A stretch of DNA of 64,000 bases from Arenibacter aquaticus (GTDB lineage Bacteria > Bacteroidota > Bacteroidia > Flavobacteriales > Flavobacteriaceae): assembly GCF_003957295.1 (NCBI RefSeq), contig NZ_RQPJ01000002.1, forward strand, positions 434,001-498,000. The letters are read 5' to 3'. Under the pieces are notes generated by a model. The model searched no databases. It was given only the letters and a program-made list of their open reading frames with translations, and had not been told where the DNA came from. A program made the position numbers and the translations under genes. Positions 35,836 to 44,940 of this stretch are shown one piece after another. The stretch's first letter is position 1. Each line of letters begins with the position of its first letter.

Positions 35836-36984
35836 ATGGATTTTAATCCTAAAAAGAAAACTTCCAACTTTTTACTTTTAATAGCTTCTTTTGCTATTGT
35901 AAGTTTAATACTGTGGAACACTAACAGTTTTTTCAAGAAATTTAAGGAAGAGGAGCGCCATAAAATGGAAATCTGGGCTACTGCGCAGTCCGAGTTTTTA
36001 TCCCTTCCGGTGGATGCCGATCCTGGAAACCTGCATATTAAGATTTTTCAGAACAACACCTCCACCCCCATGATACTGGTGAACAAGGACAGTACTATTA
36101 AGGTGAACAATATGCCTGGGATCCAGAACATAGACACCGCTTTCCTACAAGGGAAAATCAAAAAATTTAAGGAGGAAAACAAGCCAATTTCCATTGAGTA
36201 CAAAGGAGAGAAATTAGCTACTTTATATTATGGCAATTCCGAGGTCCTCAACAAATTAAAATATTACCCCATTGCCCTATTATTGATAATCTTCCTTTTT
36301 GGCGCGGTAATATATTTCCTGTTCAAAACCAATAAAACAGCTGAGCAGAACAAATTATGGGCGGGGATGGCCAAAGAAACAGCCCATCAGATAGGGACAC
36401 CGCTTTCTTCACTTCTGGGTTGGAACCAATTGTTGAAAACTGAGGACATCAATCCGGAAATTACCATGGAAATTGAAAAGGATATAAGTCGACTAGAAAC
36501 CATTACAGAGCGTTTTTCAAAAATAGGATCCCTACCCATACTCAAGGAATACGACATTGTTGAAGAAACCAAAAATGCCTTTGACTACCTTAAACTAAGG
36601 AGCTCCAAGCTGATCCATTTTTCCTTTGACTCTAAAGCCGAACGGCTTCCGGTACTCCTAAATAAGGCCCTGTACAATTGGACCATAGAAAACCTTGTTA
36701 AAAATGGCATTGACGCCATGAGAGGCAAAGGCAGCATCTCCATTGAAATTATCCCAAGTGGGAATACGGTACGCATCCTTATATCGGACACGGGTACCGG
36801 GATACCCAAAAAGAATTTTCAGTCTATCTTCAATCCAGGGGTTACCACTAAAAAAAGAGGCTGGGGCTTAGGACTATCCTTGGTAAAGAGGATTGTTGAG
36901 GAATACCATAAAGGAAAAATAAAAGTGCTTTCTTCCACTAAGGAAGGGACAATTATGCAAATTACGTTTAAAGTGAATAATTAA
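35836..36984 (+). CDS. Membrane sensor histidine kinase
   Basis: 382 residues. TM1 at about 11-30, a periplasmic sensor region of about 110 residues, TM2 at about 144-163. The phosphoacceptor is H184 in AKETAHQIGTPLSSLLGW, with an unusual ETAHQIGTP in place of the common SHELRTP. The ATPase domain has N-box NLVKNGIDAM, G1 SDTGTGIP and G2 RGWGLGLSLVKR. No response-regulator gene is adjacent, so its partner is encoded elsewhere. It is followed 4 bases later by a zinc-ribbon membrane protein. Confidence 0.9.
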   Translation: MDFNPKKKTSNFLLLIASFAIVSLILWNTNSFFKKFKEEERHKMEIWATAQSEFLSLPVDADPGNLHIKIFQNNTSTPMILVNKDSTIKVNNMPGIQNIDTAFLQGKIKKFKEENKPISIEYKGEKLATLYYGNSEVLNKLKYYPIALLLIIFLFGAVIYFLFKTNKTAEQNKLWAGMAKETAHQIGTPLSSLLGWNQLLKTEDINPEITMEIEKDISRLETITERFSKIGSLPILKEYDIVEETKNAFDYLKLRSSKLIHFSFDSKAERLPVLLNKALYNWTIENLVKNGIDAMRGKGSISIEIIPSGNTVRILISDTGTGIPKKNFQSIFNPGVTTKKRGWGLGLSLVKRIVEEYHKGKIKVLSSTKEGTIMQITFKVNN

Positions 36985-36988
36985 TGCC

Positions 36989-37348
36989 ATGGCAAAGGAA
37001 AAGTTAGTTGTAATAAAGGAGGCAGATTTAACAAACAATTGTCCCGAGTGTTTTAATCAGGAAATAAAATTGACCTTTTATCAGAGACACACCTATGGTC
37101 GACTTTATGATAGGACTACCAAGGACATCACCCACGAAATCAAATGCAAAAAATGTGATTCTATCATATATCCCGTTTCTTGGACCGAGGATATAGAGCG
37201 CGTATTTGACTATTACCAAAAAATGTTGGCCCCTGACCGCCCCGTCATAAGGTTCACTAGTTTATTTTATATTTTAACCTTACTCCTTGTTGTTGTTGTT
37301 GTGGCCGCCGGAGTCTATATTTTTCTGGAAGGCATTATTGAATTTTAG
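36989..37348 (+). CDS. Small zinc-ribbon membrane protein
   Basis: 119 residues with no family I can name. CPEC (about 18-21) and CKKC (about 53-56) form a four-cysteine zinc-ribbon-like pair. One membrane helix lies near the C-terminus (about 92-113, SLFYILTLLLVVVVVAAGVY). It starts 4 bases after the histidine kinase, suggesting co-transcription and perhaps a role in the same signal path. Its 3' end overlaps the convergent HIT gene by 14 bases. Confidence 0.75.
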   Translation: MAKEKLVVIKEADLTNNCPECFNQEIKLTFYQRHTYGRLYDRTTKDITHEIKCKKCDSIIYPVSWTEDIERVFDYYQKMLAPDRPVIRFTSLFYILTLLLVVVVVAAGVYIFLEGIIEF

Positions 37349-37727
37349 CCCTAATCTTTTCGGCTATAGCGGTAAACTCCTCAGGAGAAAGTGATACCTT
37401 GTGTTGGAAGGTTGCATCCTGCATGCCGTTCAATGGAATTAAATGAACGTGCACATGTGGCACTTCCAAGCCTATTACAGTCATCCCCACCCTATTACAG
37501 GATATGGCTGCTTCTATGGCCAAACCAACTTTTCTGGAAAATGCCATAAGCCCTTGATAGGTCTCTTCATCCAGGTCTAGGAGTCGGTCTACCTCCTTTT
37601 TAGGAACACAAAGAGTATGTCCCACGGCATTGGGGTTAATATCCAAAAAAGCATAAAAATCATCGTCTTCCGCTATTTTATATGACGGAATCTCTCCATT
37701 TATAATTTTTGTAAAGATTGTAGACAT
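37335..37727 (-). CDS. HIT family nucleotide hydrolase/transferase
   Basis: 130 residues from the ATG at 37727 (MSTIFTKIINGEIPSYKI); an ATG at 37736 would add three. The histidine triad is HVHVHLIP (about 96-103). HINT-type members hydrolyse adenosine phosphoramidates and related bonds. It lies downstream of greA on the minus strand, separated by a terminator. Confidence 0.93.
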   Translation of the reverse strand: MSTIFTKIINGEIPSYKIAEDDDFYAFLDINPNAVGHTLCVPKKEVDRLLDLDEETYQGLMAFSRKVGLAIEAAISCNRVGMTVIGLEVPHVHVHLIPLNGMQDATFQHKVSLSPEEFTAIAEKIRAKIQ

Positions 37728-37851
37728 CATTATCAATTTTAAGTACTTCTAAAAGATACTATAATTATTTGTAAAAGGTGACCCTACCTGTCTTATAACG
37801 ACCATTATCAACCTAGGACCGGAATAGCCAAACAACTGTTACTCCATTAAA

Positions 37852-37887
37852 TGTAAAAACCTCAAATGACATATTCACTTGAGGTTT
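37852..37887 (-). terminator. Terminator after greA
   Basis: 9-bp stem (37857-37865 with 37879-37887) around a 13-base loop; on the minus strand it runs into TTTTTACAT. It separates greA from the HIT gene. Confidence 0.65.
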
Positions 37888-37908
37888 ATAGCTTATAGAA
37901 AAGCAGTA

Positions 37909-38382
37909 TTATCTCGAAATCTCCAAAATTTCAAACTTCAATGTCCCGTTGGGCACATTGATCTCTGCCGTATCACCTACTTCCTTACCCAAGAGGCCCT
38001 TTCCTATGGGAGAGCTAACAGAAATTTTAGCCGATTTTAGGTCCGCCTCACTTTCTGCCACCAAGGTATATTTCATCTCCATTCCATTATTCAAATTCTT
38101 GAGTTTCACGGTAGACAGTACCAAAACCTTGGAGGTATCTAGCTGGGATTCATCTATCAATCTGGCGTTGGCCAAGGTCTCCTCCATTTTGGAAATTTTC
38201 ATCTCCAAAAGTCCCTGAGCCTCTTTGGCCGCATCATACTCAGCATTTTCAGACAAATCTCCCTTGTCCCTCGCCTCGGCGATGGCTTCGGAAGCTTTGG
38301 GACGCTCCACATCCTTAAGGTGGTTTAATTCCTCTCTCAATTTTTTTAACCCTTCTGCTGTATAATAAGATACCTTACTCAT
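37909..38382 (-). CDS. greA: Transcription elongation factor GreA
   Basis: 157-residue cleavage factor that rescues backtracked RNA polymerase. N-terminal coiled coil (about 1-75) with the acidic tip ARDKGDLSENAEYDAAKEAQ, then the FKBP-like C-terminal domain (about 80-157) with GLLGKEVGDTAEINVPNG. The ATG is clear. The message has a short leader with an 11-bp hairpin, listed separately. Confidence 0.97.
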   Translation of the reverse strand: MSKVSYYTAEGLKKLREELNHLKDVERPKASEAIAEARDKGDLSENAEYDAAKEAQGLLEMKISKMEETLANARLIDESQLDTSKVLVLSTVKLKNLNNGMEMKYTLVAESEADLKSAKISVSSPIGKGLLGKEVGDTAEINVPNGTLKFEILEISR

Positions 38383-38405
38383 AAGTCTATATTAAATAAA
38401 TAGGA

Positions 38406-38431
38406 AAATCCCCTTTTTTTAAAGAGGATTT
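38406..38431 (-). promoter_or_regulatory. Hairpin in the greA leader
   Basis: On the minus strand an 11-bp stem with an AAAA loop, 24 bases before the greA ATG. One pair is G-U in the RNA and mismatched on the other strand, so the structure favours the greA transcript. It could act as an attenuator or RNA stabiliser. Confidence 0.4.
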
Positions 38432-38435
38432 AAGA

Positions 38436-38443
38436 CAAATATA
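38436..38443 (-). promoter_or_regulatory. Flavobacterial -7 box (TATATTTG) for greA
   Basis: Perfect TAnnTTTG on the minus strand, 54 bases before the greA ATG. It places the leader hairpin inside the transcript. A TTG about 13 bases upstream is closer than usual. Confidence 0.45.
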
Positions 38444-38493
38444 CATAATTTTTGTTCAAATTTGCTTAAGTTTTCTTAAATAGGCATGGTCAT

Positions 38494-38931
38494 ATGAAAG
38501 GTGTATTCGGGATTTTGGTTTTCTTTTTTTTAATGGGTTGTGATAATAACTCTACTAATAGAAACCCCTATTTACAGGAAGTTAGCTTTAGGTTCGACCT
38601 CAATTTAAACCTCCCGTTATACAGTCCGTTGACCAATACCGGTAGTGCCGTTTATGTTGGAAACGCCGGGGTTGGCACCAGAGGTGCATTTGTTATTAAC
38701 ACGGGGTTTAATTCCTTTATGGCCTGGGAGGCCAGCTGCCCCAATCATGCCCCCAACGATTGCTCTACCATGAGCTTGGACGGACAAGTGGTTAGCTGCT
38801 CTTGCGAGGGTTATGAATACAATTTATTTACCGGGCAGTTAATGAACAAGCCCGAAGACGGCAAAACGTATCACGATCTACTTTTTTACCGTTCTACCTT
38901 TAGCGGTAATACAGTTGTAATCTCCAATTAG
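38494..38931 (+). CDS. Rieske-like lipoprotein, degenerate cluster site
   Basis: 145-residue lipoprotein (Cys16 in FLMGC). The middle recalls a Rieske [2Fe-2S] domain: EASCPNHAPNDC (C82, H85, C90) and VSCSCEGYEYNLFTGQ (C102, C104, E105). A true Rieske site needs C-x-H and C-x2-H. Here the first motif is C-x2-H and the second histidine is replaced, so it probably does not bind a Rieske cluster in the classic way. The fold is inferred. It sits alone between greA and an oxidoreductase gene. Confidence 0.7.
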   Translation: MKGVFGILVFFFLMGCDNNSTNRNPYLQEVSFRFDLNLNLPLYSPLTNTGSAVYVGNAGVGTRGAFVINTGFNSFMAWEASCPNHAPNDCSTMSLDGQVVSCSCEGYEYNLFTGQLMNKPEDGKTYHDLLFYRSTFSGNTVVISN

Positions 38932-38940
38932 ACCTCCATA

Positions 38941-39930
38941 CTAAATTTGCCCCAAGATCTTATCCATCACCCAACCGGTATGCATTCCAGATTTGCCCAA
39001 TGAAGGATGTTCCTTATTGTCAAATAGGTGTTCTGCCATACTTTTTACATGAAATTCCTGAACATGTTCAGGGTGTTCAATAAATAGGCTTTCAGTACCA
39101 TTTAGATTATGTAATACCACCTCATCCTCACCAAATATAGAAAATACAATCTTTCCGCTACTACCTAGAATTTCCACTACATCTTCACGATCCGAAGTGC
39201 CAAAATTCCAACTTCCGGTGCCGGTAATACCATTGCCATGCACCCAACATGCAGCAATAGCATCTTTAGAGGTATATAGTTTTTGTTGGTTAACGCTCAC
39301 TCCAAAGGCATTCTCTATATCCCCCAGAAGAAATGAAAACAAATCCAATCCGTGACTGGCCAAATCATCAAAATACCCCCCTGGGGCCACATCCTTGTCC
39401 GTTCGCCAATTATGGGTCTTATCCAGATCCCATTCGCTAGGGGGCTTGCTAAGGTTCCATCCTATATGCCTTACTTCCCCAATTTCATTGTTATCCAACC
39501 ATTCCTTCACCTTTAAAAATCGTGGCAAGGACCTTCTGTAGTAGGCCACAAAAAGCGGCAGATCTTTGCTGTAAAAAGCATTATAAATCTCCAAGCTTTC
39601 CGCATAACTGGGAGCCAAAGGTTTCTCTACGCAGCAGGGCTTGCCTGCTTCGGCTACCATTAAAGCATACTGTTTATGGGTGTCCGGTGGGGTGGCAATG
39701 TAAACGGCATCTATCTCCGGATCCTGAATTAAATCCTTGGCATTGCCATAAAATTTAGGAACCTTATGTCTTTTGGCATAATCTTCCGCCTTCTCCACAT
39801 CCCTGCGCATAACGGCCATTAATTTAAATCCTTCAGTTAACTGATAAGGCGGACCGCTTTTTACTTCGGTCACTGCCCCACAACCAATTATACCCCATCG
39901 CACGGGCTTGTTATATTTTATAGTTTTCAT
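38941..39930 (-). CDS. Gfo/Idh/MocA family oxidoreductase
   Basis: 329-residue NAD(P)-dependent sugar-type oxidoreductase. Rossmann N-terminus with WGIIGCGAVTEVKSGP, DAVYIATPPDTHKQYAL and the conserved EKP in CCVEKPLAPS, which carries a catalytic lysine. The second domain has the GGYFDDLASHGLDL motif with the active-site His. No signal peptide, so cytoplasmic; the substrate is unknown. Ends 9 bases from the convergent Rieske-like gene. Confidence 0.9.
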   Translation of the reverse strand: MKTIKYNKPVRWGIIGCGAVTEVKSGPPYQLTEGFKLMAVMRRDVEKAEDYAKRHKVPKFYGNAKDLIQDPEIDAVYIATPPDTHKQYALMVAEAGKPCCVEKPLAPSYAESLEIYNAFYSKDLPLFVAYYRRSLPRFLKVKEWLDNNEIGEVRHIGWNLSKPPSEWDLDKTHNWRTDKDVAPGGYFDDLASHGLDLFSFLLGDIENAFGVSVNQQKLYTSKDAIAACWVHGNGITGTGSWNFGTSDREDVVEILGSSGKIVFSIFGEDEVVLHNLNGTESLFIEHPEHVQEFHVKSMAEHLFDNKEHPSLGKSGMHTGWVMDKILGQI

Positions 39931-40456
39931 TATTTGGTTTGTTTAGGTTTAGTCTTTTAGCCTGCCGGACAAAAATAACAGTTAAAAAATGAATAGTGCC
40001 GCCCAAATATTATCATTTTCAAGAACATAAGAACAAATTAGCTTTCATATTTATACCATTGATCTTTAAAAAGGCTTTTGGCAGTCACAAGTAAATAGAC
40101 CAACCCTCACTATACTTTATAGCCTATAACAATAGCCTTAAATTACCTCCAACACCTGCTTTGCACAAGACCTAACTACCTATAGGGCAGTATAAATAGG
40201 ATGTTCTTTTTCTGTTGGAGCAGGTCTAACTACACAATTATTGCCTAAACGTAATGGTATTTTACCTATCCCCAATTTTTAGCTGTTTTTATGCGGAAAT
40301 ATTTGGAAAGTCATATTTTTTTTGGATAGTTTTATAGATAAGCACAATAATATTAAAAGATTATCAACGAACAATTTAGTCATTAAAGTCTTGAATAAAT
40401 ATTTGCTGTCTGTAATTTAAATATAGTTTAACCCTCAAATTAATCTATCACTTGAT
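39931..40456. other. 526-base intergenic region
   Basis: Divergent control region between a cytoplasmic Gfo/Idh/MocA gene and the DUF1080 gene. AT-rich with stops in all frames. A partial -7 match (AATATTTG) lies about 60 bases before 40457. I see nothing else. Confidence 0.5.
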
Positions 40457-41056
40457 ATGAATGCAAAACTTGTATGCGCCATTTTAGCCTTTTGTTCTAT
40501 TAGCTTCAATTCATTTGCTCAGAAAGCAGTTCTAAAAAAGGTCTTCAATGGTAGGAATCTAAAGGGGTGGGTGGTTCCAGAAAACAATATCTGGTGGACC
40601 GTGGCCGATGGAATATTAAAAACGAAAAGCGGCCCCAATAAGAAAGGCTCTATTTTATGGACTGAAAAGGAATACACGGATTTTGTCTTGGAAACCGACT
40701 TTAAATATGATGAAGGCACCGTAGATACGGGAATTTTTATCAGGACAGACACACAACAGATACAAATGGGCATATCCGGTTCTTTGAAGCGAGATATGAC
40801 CGCCTCTCCCTATATTGCCGGAAAAGGCTATCCTGTAGAAGCACAGAACGTAAAGGATATTCTAAAACCCAGGGATTGGAATACCATAAAAGTGATTGCC
40901 ATTGGCGGCTACTATGAAGTATGGCTAAACAACAAGCATGTAATGAGCTATACTTCGGACAATTATGTAAAAACAGGCCCTATAGGCTTACAATTACACC
41001 CCAACACCGATATGGCAGCAAGTTTTAGGAATATTAGAATTGGCAAATTAAAATAA
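40457..41056 (+). CDS. DUF1080 / 3-keto-disaccharide hydrolase-like secreted protein
   Basis: 199 residues with a signal peptide (about 1-21, cleaved after SFAQ). The DUF1080 concanavalin-like domain follows: VFNGRNLKGWVV, WWTVADGILKTKSG, DFVLETDFKY, GTVDTGIFIRTD, KDILKPRDWNTIKVIAIGGYYEVWLNNK and a final AASFRNIRIGKL. Some members hydrolyse 3-keto-glycosides. The next gene encodes an exported Gfo/Idh/MocA oxidoreductase, the kind of enzyme that would make such 3-keto sugars. Confidence 0.9.
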   Translation: MNAKLVCAILAFCSISFNSFAQKAVLKKVFNGRNLKGWVVPENNIWWTVADGILKTKSGPNKKGSILWTEKEYTDFVLETDFKYDEGTVDTGIFIRTDTQQIQMGISGSLKRDMTASPYIAGKGYPVEAQNVKDILKPRDWNTIKVIAIGGYYEVWLNNKHVMSYTSDNYVKTGPIGLQLHPNTDMAASFRNIRIGKLK

Positions 41057-41142
41057 CATCCGCCGCTTGGGGTTGTTTGCAATCCGCTACAAATACATTT
41101 TCAACTAATAATAATTTATACCAATACTATTAAATAAGAATT

Positions 41143-42519
41143 ATGGACAACAGAAGAGATTTTATCAAAAAAACTACCCTTGCCAGCACCGGGATTGTGG
41201 TAGGCGCATCCGCATTTTCCGCAAAATCCTATGGTAATATCGTTGGGGCCAATGAACGGGTTACCCTAGCATCAATTGGTGTACGCGGCCGCGGTAGTGG
41301 ATTATTGGATAATTTTTCCAAAATGTACAGTGATGGGGTTCGTATAAAAACAGTTTGTGACGTAGATTCTGAGGTACTTGCCGAAAATGTTAAAAAGGCC
41401 GCAAAAAACCAGAAGGGCAACAAACCGGGGACCGAGGTAGATATGCGACGTGTTTATGAGGATAAAGAAATAGATGCCGTAGTCATAGCCGTACCCAACC
41501 ACTGGCATGCACTATCTACCATCTGGGCTTGTCAGGCCGGCAAAAATGTATACGTTGAAAAACCCAGCTCCCACAATGTATGGGAAGGACGAAAAATGGT
41601 AGAAGCCGCAAGAAAATACAATAGGGTTGTACAGGTAGGTTTCCAAAACCGATCTATAAGCAACGTAATGCAGGCCATGCAATTTCTGCATAGTGGTGGT
41701 ATTGGGGAGGTATTCATGGCCAGGGGAACCTGTTTTAAGCCAAGGGATTCCTTTGGTATTGCACCTGATAGTGTATCCCCATCCAACTTAAATTATGATT
41801 TATGGCTGGGTCCTGCTACTTACCGACCATACAATGAGAAAAAAGGACATTACAATTGGCATTGGCATTGGGATACCGGAAATGGCGATACGGGCAATCA
41901 AGGCCCGCATCAATTTGATGTTGCCCGCTGGGGGCTGAACAAAAAAGTTCACCCGGTAAAGGTACAGTCCATGGGTGGCATCTTTGGGATATCTCCCAAA
42001 GAGTGTTCACAAGAAACACCCAATACCCAAACATCGGTATTTGAATATGAGGATGGAAAAATATTGGAATTTGAAACCCGAGGCCGTTATACCAACCACG
42101 AAGCCAATTTAGGTATTAAAATTGGAAATACATTTTTTGGTACTGAAGGATGGATGGAAGTAAACGGCTCTACTTGGAAAGCCTACAAAGGCAAGGAAAC
42201 CGAACCTTTTGCCGGTTCGGGAATGGCCGGAAGTGCCGCTATTGGAGGGGATTCTTCCTTTCTTACCGCCCCAGATAGCAAAGGTCATTTTGGCAATTTC
42301 ATTGATGCCGTTCGCTCTGGCAACCATATGGACCTAAATTGTGATATTGAAACCGGACATATGTCTACCGTACTTCCATTGATCGCCAATATTGCATACA
42401 GAACTGGAGACACCTTAAGGTTTAATGGGGAGTTTGAGAAGTTTATTGATAACGAGGAAGCCGATTTAATGCTTACCAGAAAATACAGGTACCCTTATAT
42501 AGTACCGGAAAATGTATAA
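41143..42519 (+). CDS. Exported Gfo/Idh/MocA oxidoreductase with Tat signal
   Basis: 458 residues. The N-terminus MDNRRDFIKKTTLASTG carries a twin-arginine signal (RRDFIKK), consistent with folded export with bound NAD(P). Domain one has VTLASIGVRGRGSG, DAVVIAVPNHWHALS and EKPSSHNVWEGRKMVEAA; domain two has HWHWDTGNGDTGNQGPHQFDVARWGL. This subgroup is common in Bacteroidota beside DUF1080 genes and is linked to 3-keto-glycoside chemistry in the periplasm. It lies 86 bases after DUF1080. Confidence 0.92.
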   Translation: MDNRRDFIKKTTLASTGIVVGASAFSAKSYGNIVGANERVTLASIGVRGRGSGLLDNFSKMYSDGVRIKTVCDVDSEVLAENVKKAAKNQKGNKPGTEVDMRRVYEDKEIDAVVIAVPNHWHALSTIWACQAGKNVYVEKPSSHNVWEGRKMVEAARKYNRVVQVGFQNRSISNVMQAMQFLHSGGIGEVFMARGTCFKPRDSFGIAPDSVSPSNLNYDLWLGPATYRPYNEKKGHYNWHWHWDTGNGDTGNQGPHQFDVARWGLNKKVHPVKVQSMGGIFGISPKECSQETPNTQTSVFEYEDGKILEFETRGRYTNHEANLGIKIGNTFFGTEGWMEVNGSTWKAYKGKETEPFAGSGMAGSAAIGGDSSFLTAPDSKGHFGNFIDAVRSGNHMDLNCDIETGHMSTVLPLIANIAYRTGDTLRFNGEFEKFIDNEEADLMLTRKYRYPYIVPENV

Positions 42520-42558
42520 ACACGGGCATCTATTAGAATAAAACTGGCCAACAACAAC

Positions 42559-42597
42559 AATCCCCCTTGCCAACTAGTAAAATTGACAAGGGGGATT
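42559..42597. terminator. Bidirectional terminator-like hairpin between convergent genes
   Basis: Perfect 11-bp GC-rich stem (42559-42569 with 42587-42597, five C-G pairs) with an inner short stem. T-runs on both sides are weak. It lies between the Gfo gene (plus) and the TonB receptor gene (minus). Confidence 0.6.
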
Positions 42598-42654
42598 TCA
42601 CTAATAAATAACTCTGAGATTCCCGTTCCAATACAGGAAGTACAAAGAGGTTAA

Positions 42655-44826
42655 TTAAAAATTGAAGCTGGCTCCTAATAAAAAGTTTATACCTGCTTGT
42701 GGATAATATCCAGCACCTTCAATGGTGGTAACCGTACCGGGTACGGAGTAATCATCATCATAGGTGTAAAAATAGCCGTTGGACTCATATAGGTTATCAA
42801 AGATATTATTCACCAAACCGGATAAGACAATACTCTTCATAAATCCGTTGGTATTAATTTGATACTGCACATTAAAATCCGTTTGGGAATAGGCGTCCAG
42901 AACAGAACTCTTTGCGTCTATATTCCCCATATATTGTTTCCCAACAAACTTGGTCAATAAATTTAATTGAATATTCTCCTGGGGCATATAAGTAAATATA
43001 TTGCCCGCAATAATACTGGGTGAAAAAGAAATATGGGTATCTCCCAGTTCTTCCAATTCACCGTCTCGTTGGAATACAAAATTCTTGTTCTTATTATCGC
43101 TCAAAGCCAGATTGGGACGGATCTTAAAATATTCTCCTAAGGCAATATTGGCATCAATTTCTATTCCTACCCTATAACTATCCCCTACATTGGCCCTGAG
43201 CGCACCACCAACATCGTTTAATTCACCTGTTAGCACCAATTGATCTTTATAGCGCATATAGTATATGTTGGTGTTCAACTGTATATCCGGGGAAATATAT
43301 CGCCATCCCAATTCATAATCGTTCAGTTTTTCGGGTTTTGGACTCCCATTTTCATAATCGTTTCTATTGGGCTCCCTATTGGCCCTAGCATAGGAAAGGT
43401 AGAAATTATTATTGGAATTAAGGTCAAAGGTTATCCCTGCCTTGGGATTAAAAAAGTTAAAGGTATCATCTACCAGACCCGTTTCTTCGCCATTGGCTTT
43501 ATAACCTATGGTCCTATATTGCAGATCTCCATATACACTCCATTGGTCACTAAAATTATAATTCGCCTTCGCAAAAACATTTAGATCGGTCTTAGTGGAG
43601 CTGTTATCATAATACCTGTCCTCATAATCCCTATTATTTGAAAATCGGGCCCAGATTATTTCTCCAAAGTGACCTCCTTCGTATTTGTTCCAGCCACCAC
43701 CAAGTATTAGATTTAGGTTGCCCTGATCATGGGTTACGGAAAAAGTTGTCCCATAAAAATCATTGTCCAACCAACGCCTTCTAATTAGGTCGGTCTTATC
43801 TACTTCTTCCCCATCAACTGTAATAGGATCTATTCCATAGGTACTAAAATCATCGTCTTCCCTATACTGTTCAAAATACCCTCTTCCTTTTGTGTAGTGA
43901 AAGGCCAAATTGGTGTTCCAATTGTTGGCTATCTGCTCATTCCAGTGCAGTTGAAAATGATCTTGTCTGTAATTATCCTCCTCCTTATCATAATATTGGG
44001 TAAGGCCGTTTTCATCGGTATAGATACCAGCAGAATTGAAGGTTCTATCGGTTTTCAGGGTTTCTGCATCTATGCCGTTCCAAGCTTGATAGGTAATCTC
44101 ATGACCTCCAAAGAGTAAAGCCTTTATCAGGGTATTGTCATCTACATAGGATCCTTGTAAAAAATAGGATTCCAGTTCAGAGGAAGCCCTGTCAATATAC
44201 CCATCAGAGGTTATCCGGGACAAACGGCCCGAAATTTCTACTTGGTCATTCAAGAGACCGGTGCTAAATTTTAAATTGTTTCTCAAGGTGCCAAAGCTTC
44301 CTATAGAGGACGAAATCTGTGCATACCCTTCTTCGGACACAGCATCGGTCAACAAGTTTAAACTAGCACCAAAAGCAGCACTACCATTTGTTGATGTCCC
44401 TACACCTCTCTGCAATTGCAGACTCTCCGTTGAAGATGCAAAATCGGGCATATTGACCCAAAAAGAACCGTGCGATTCCGAATCGTTGTAAGGAATACCA
44501 TTGATGGTTACGTTTACCCTTGTACCAGAGCTCCCACGAACACGAATACCGGTATAGCCCACACCTGCCCCAGCGTCCGAAGTGGTTACCACCGCAGGTA
44601 AAAAGTTCATCAAAACCGGAATGTCCTGTCCCAGGTTCCTAGGTTTAATTTGTTCTTTGGTTAAATTGGTGAAGGTTACTGGCGATTGTTTGGTTACCCT
44701 AACGGCGGATACCAATACCTCATCCAAGGTAATTTCTTTTCCCTCCAGAGAATCTTTGGGTTTCTCTTGGCCAATGGCCGTAAGTGTTGCCGCTAATACA
44801 GCAGCTGTTGTGAACATAGTTTTCAT
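42655..44826 (-). CDS. TonB-dependent outer-membrane receptor under TPP riboswitch control
   Basis: 723 residues. A signal peptide (about 1-19) is followed by a TonB-box region (ITLDEVLVSAVRVTKQSP), the plug domain (about 45-160, GYTGIRVRGSSGTRVNVTINGIPYNDSES cut into its usual blocks) and a 22-strand beta-barrel ending in LGASFNF with terminal Phe. It lacks the CarboxypepD-like N-terminal repeat of SusC proteins and resembles iron/cofactor receptors. A TPP riboswitch about 115 bases upstream on the same strand indicates a thiamine-related substrate. The gene is monocistronic and converges with the Gfo gene. Confidence 0.92.
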   Translation of the reverse strand: MKTMFTTAAVLAATLTAIGQEKPKDSLEGKEITLDEVLVSAVRVTKQSPVTFTNLTKEQIKPRNLGQDIPVLMNFLPAVVTTSDAGAGVGYTGIRVRGSSGTRVNVTINGIPYNDSESHGSFWVNMPDFASSTESLQLQRGVGTSTNGSAAFGASLNLLTDAVSEEGYAQISSSIGSFGTLRNNLKFSTGLLNDQVEISGRLSRITSDGYIDRASSELESYFLQGSYVDDNTLIKALLFGGHEITYQAWNGIDAETLKTDRTFNSAGIYTDENGLTQYYDKEEDNYRQDHFQLHWNEQIANNWNTNLAFHYTKGRGYFEQYREDDDFSTYGIDPITVDGEEVDKTDLIRRRWLDNDFYGTTFSVTHDQGNLNLILGGGWNKYEGGHFGEIIWARFSNNRDYEDRYYDNSSTKTDLNVFAKANYNFSDQWSVYGDLQYRTIGYKANGEETGLVDDTFNFFNPKAGITFDLNSNNNFYLSYARANREPNRNDYENGSPKPEKLNDYELGWRYISPDIQLNTNIYYMRYKDQLVLTGELNDVGGALRANVGDSYRVGIEIDANIALGEYFKIRPNLALSDNKNKNFVFQRDGELEELGDTHISFSPSIIAGNIFTYMPQENIQLNLLTKFVGKQYMGNIDAKSSVLDAYSQTDFNVQYQINTNGFMKSIVLSGLVNNIFDNLYESNGYFYTYDDDYSVPGTVTTIEGAGYYPQAGINFLLGASFNF

Positions 44827-44940
44827 CCGTAATACATTTGTTACGAATAAAAGGGGCTATTATTCTTGTTAAAAATTCATTTTTGTTTTATCCCAACCCT
44901 ATTTTAAAGGTCAGAACTAAAACGATGGAAATTCCAAAAC

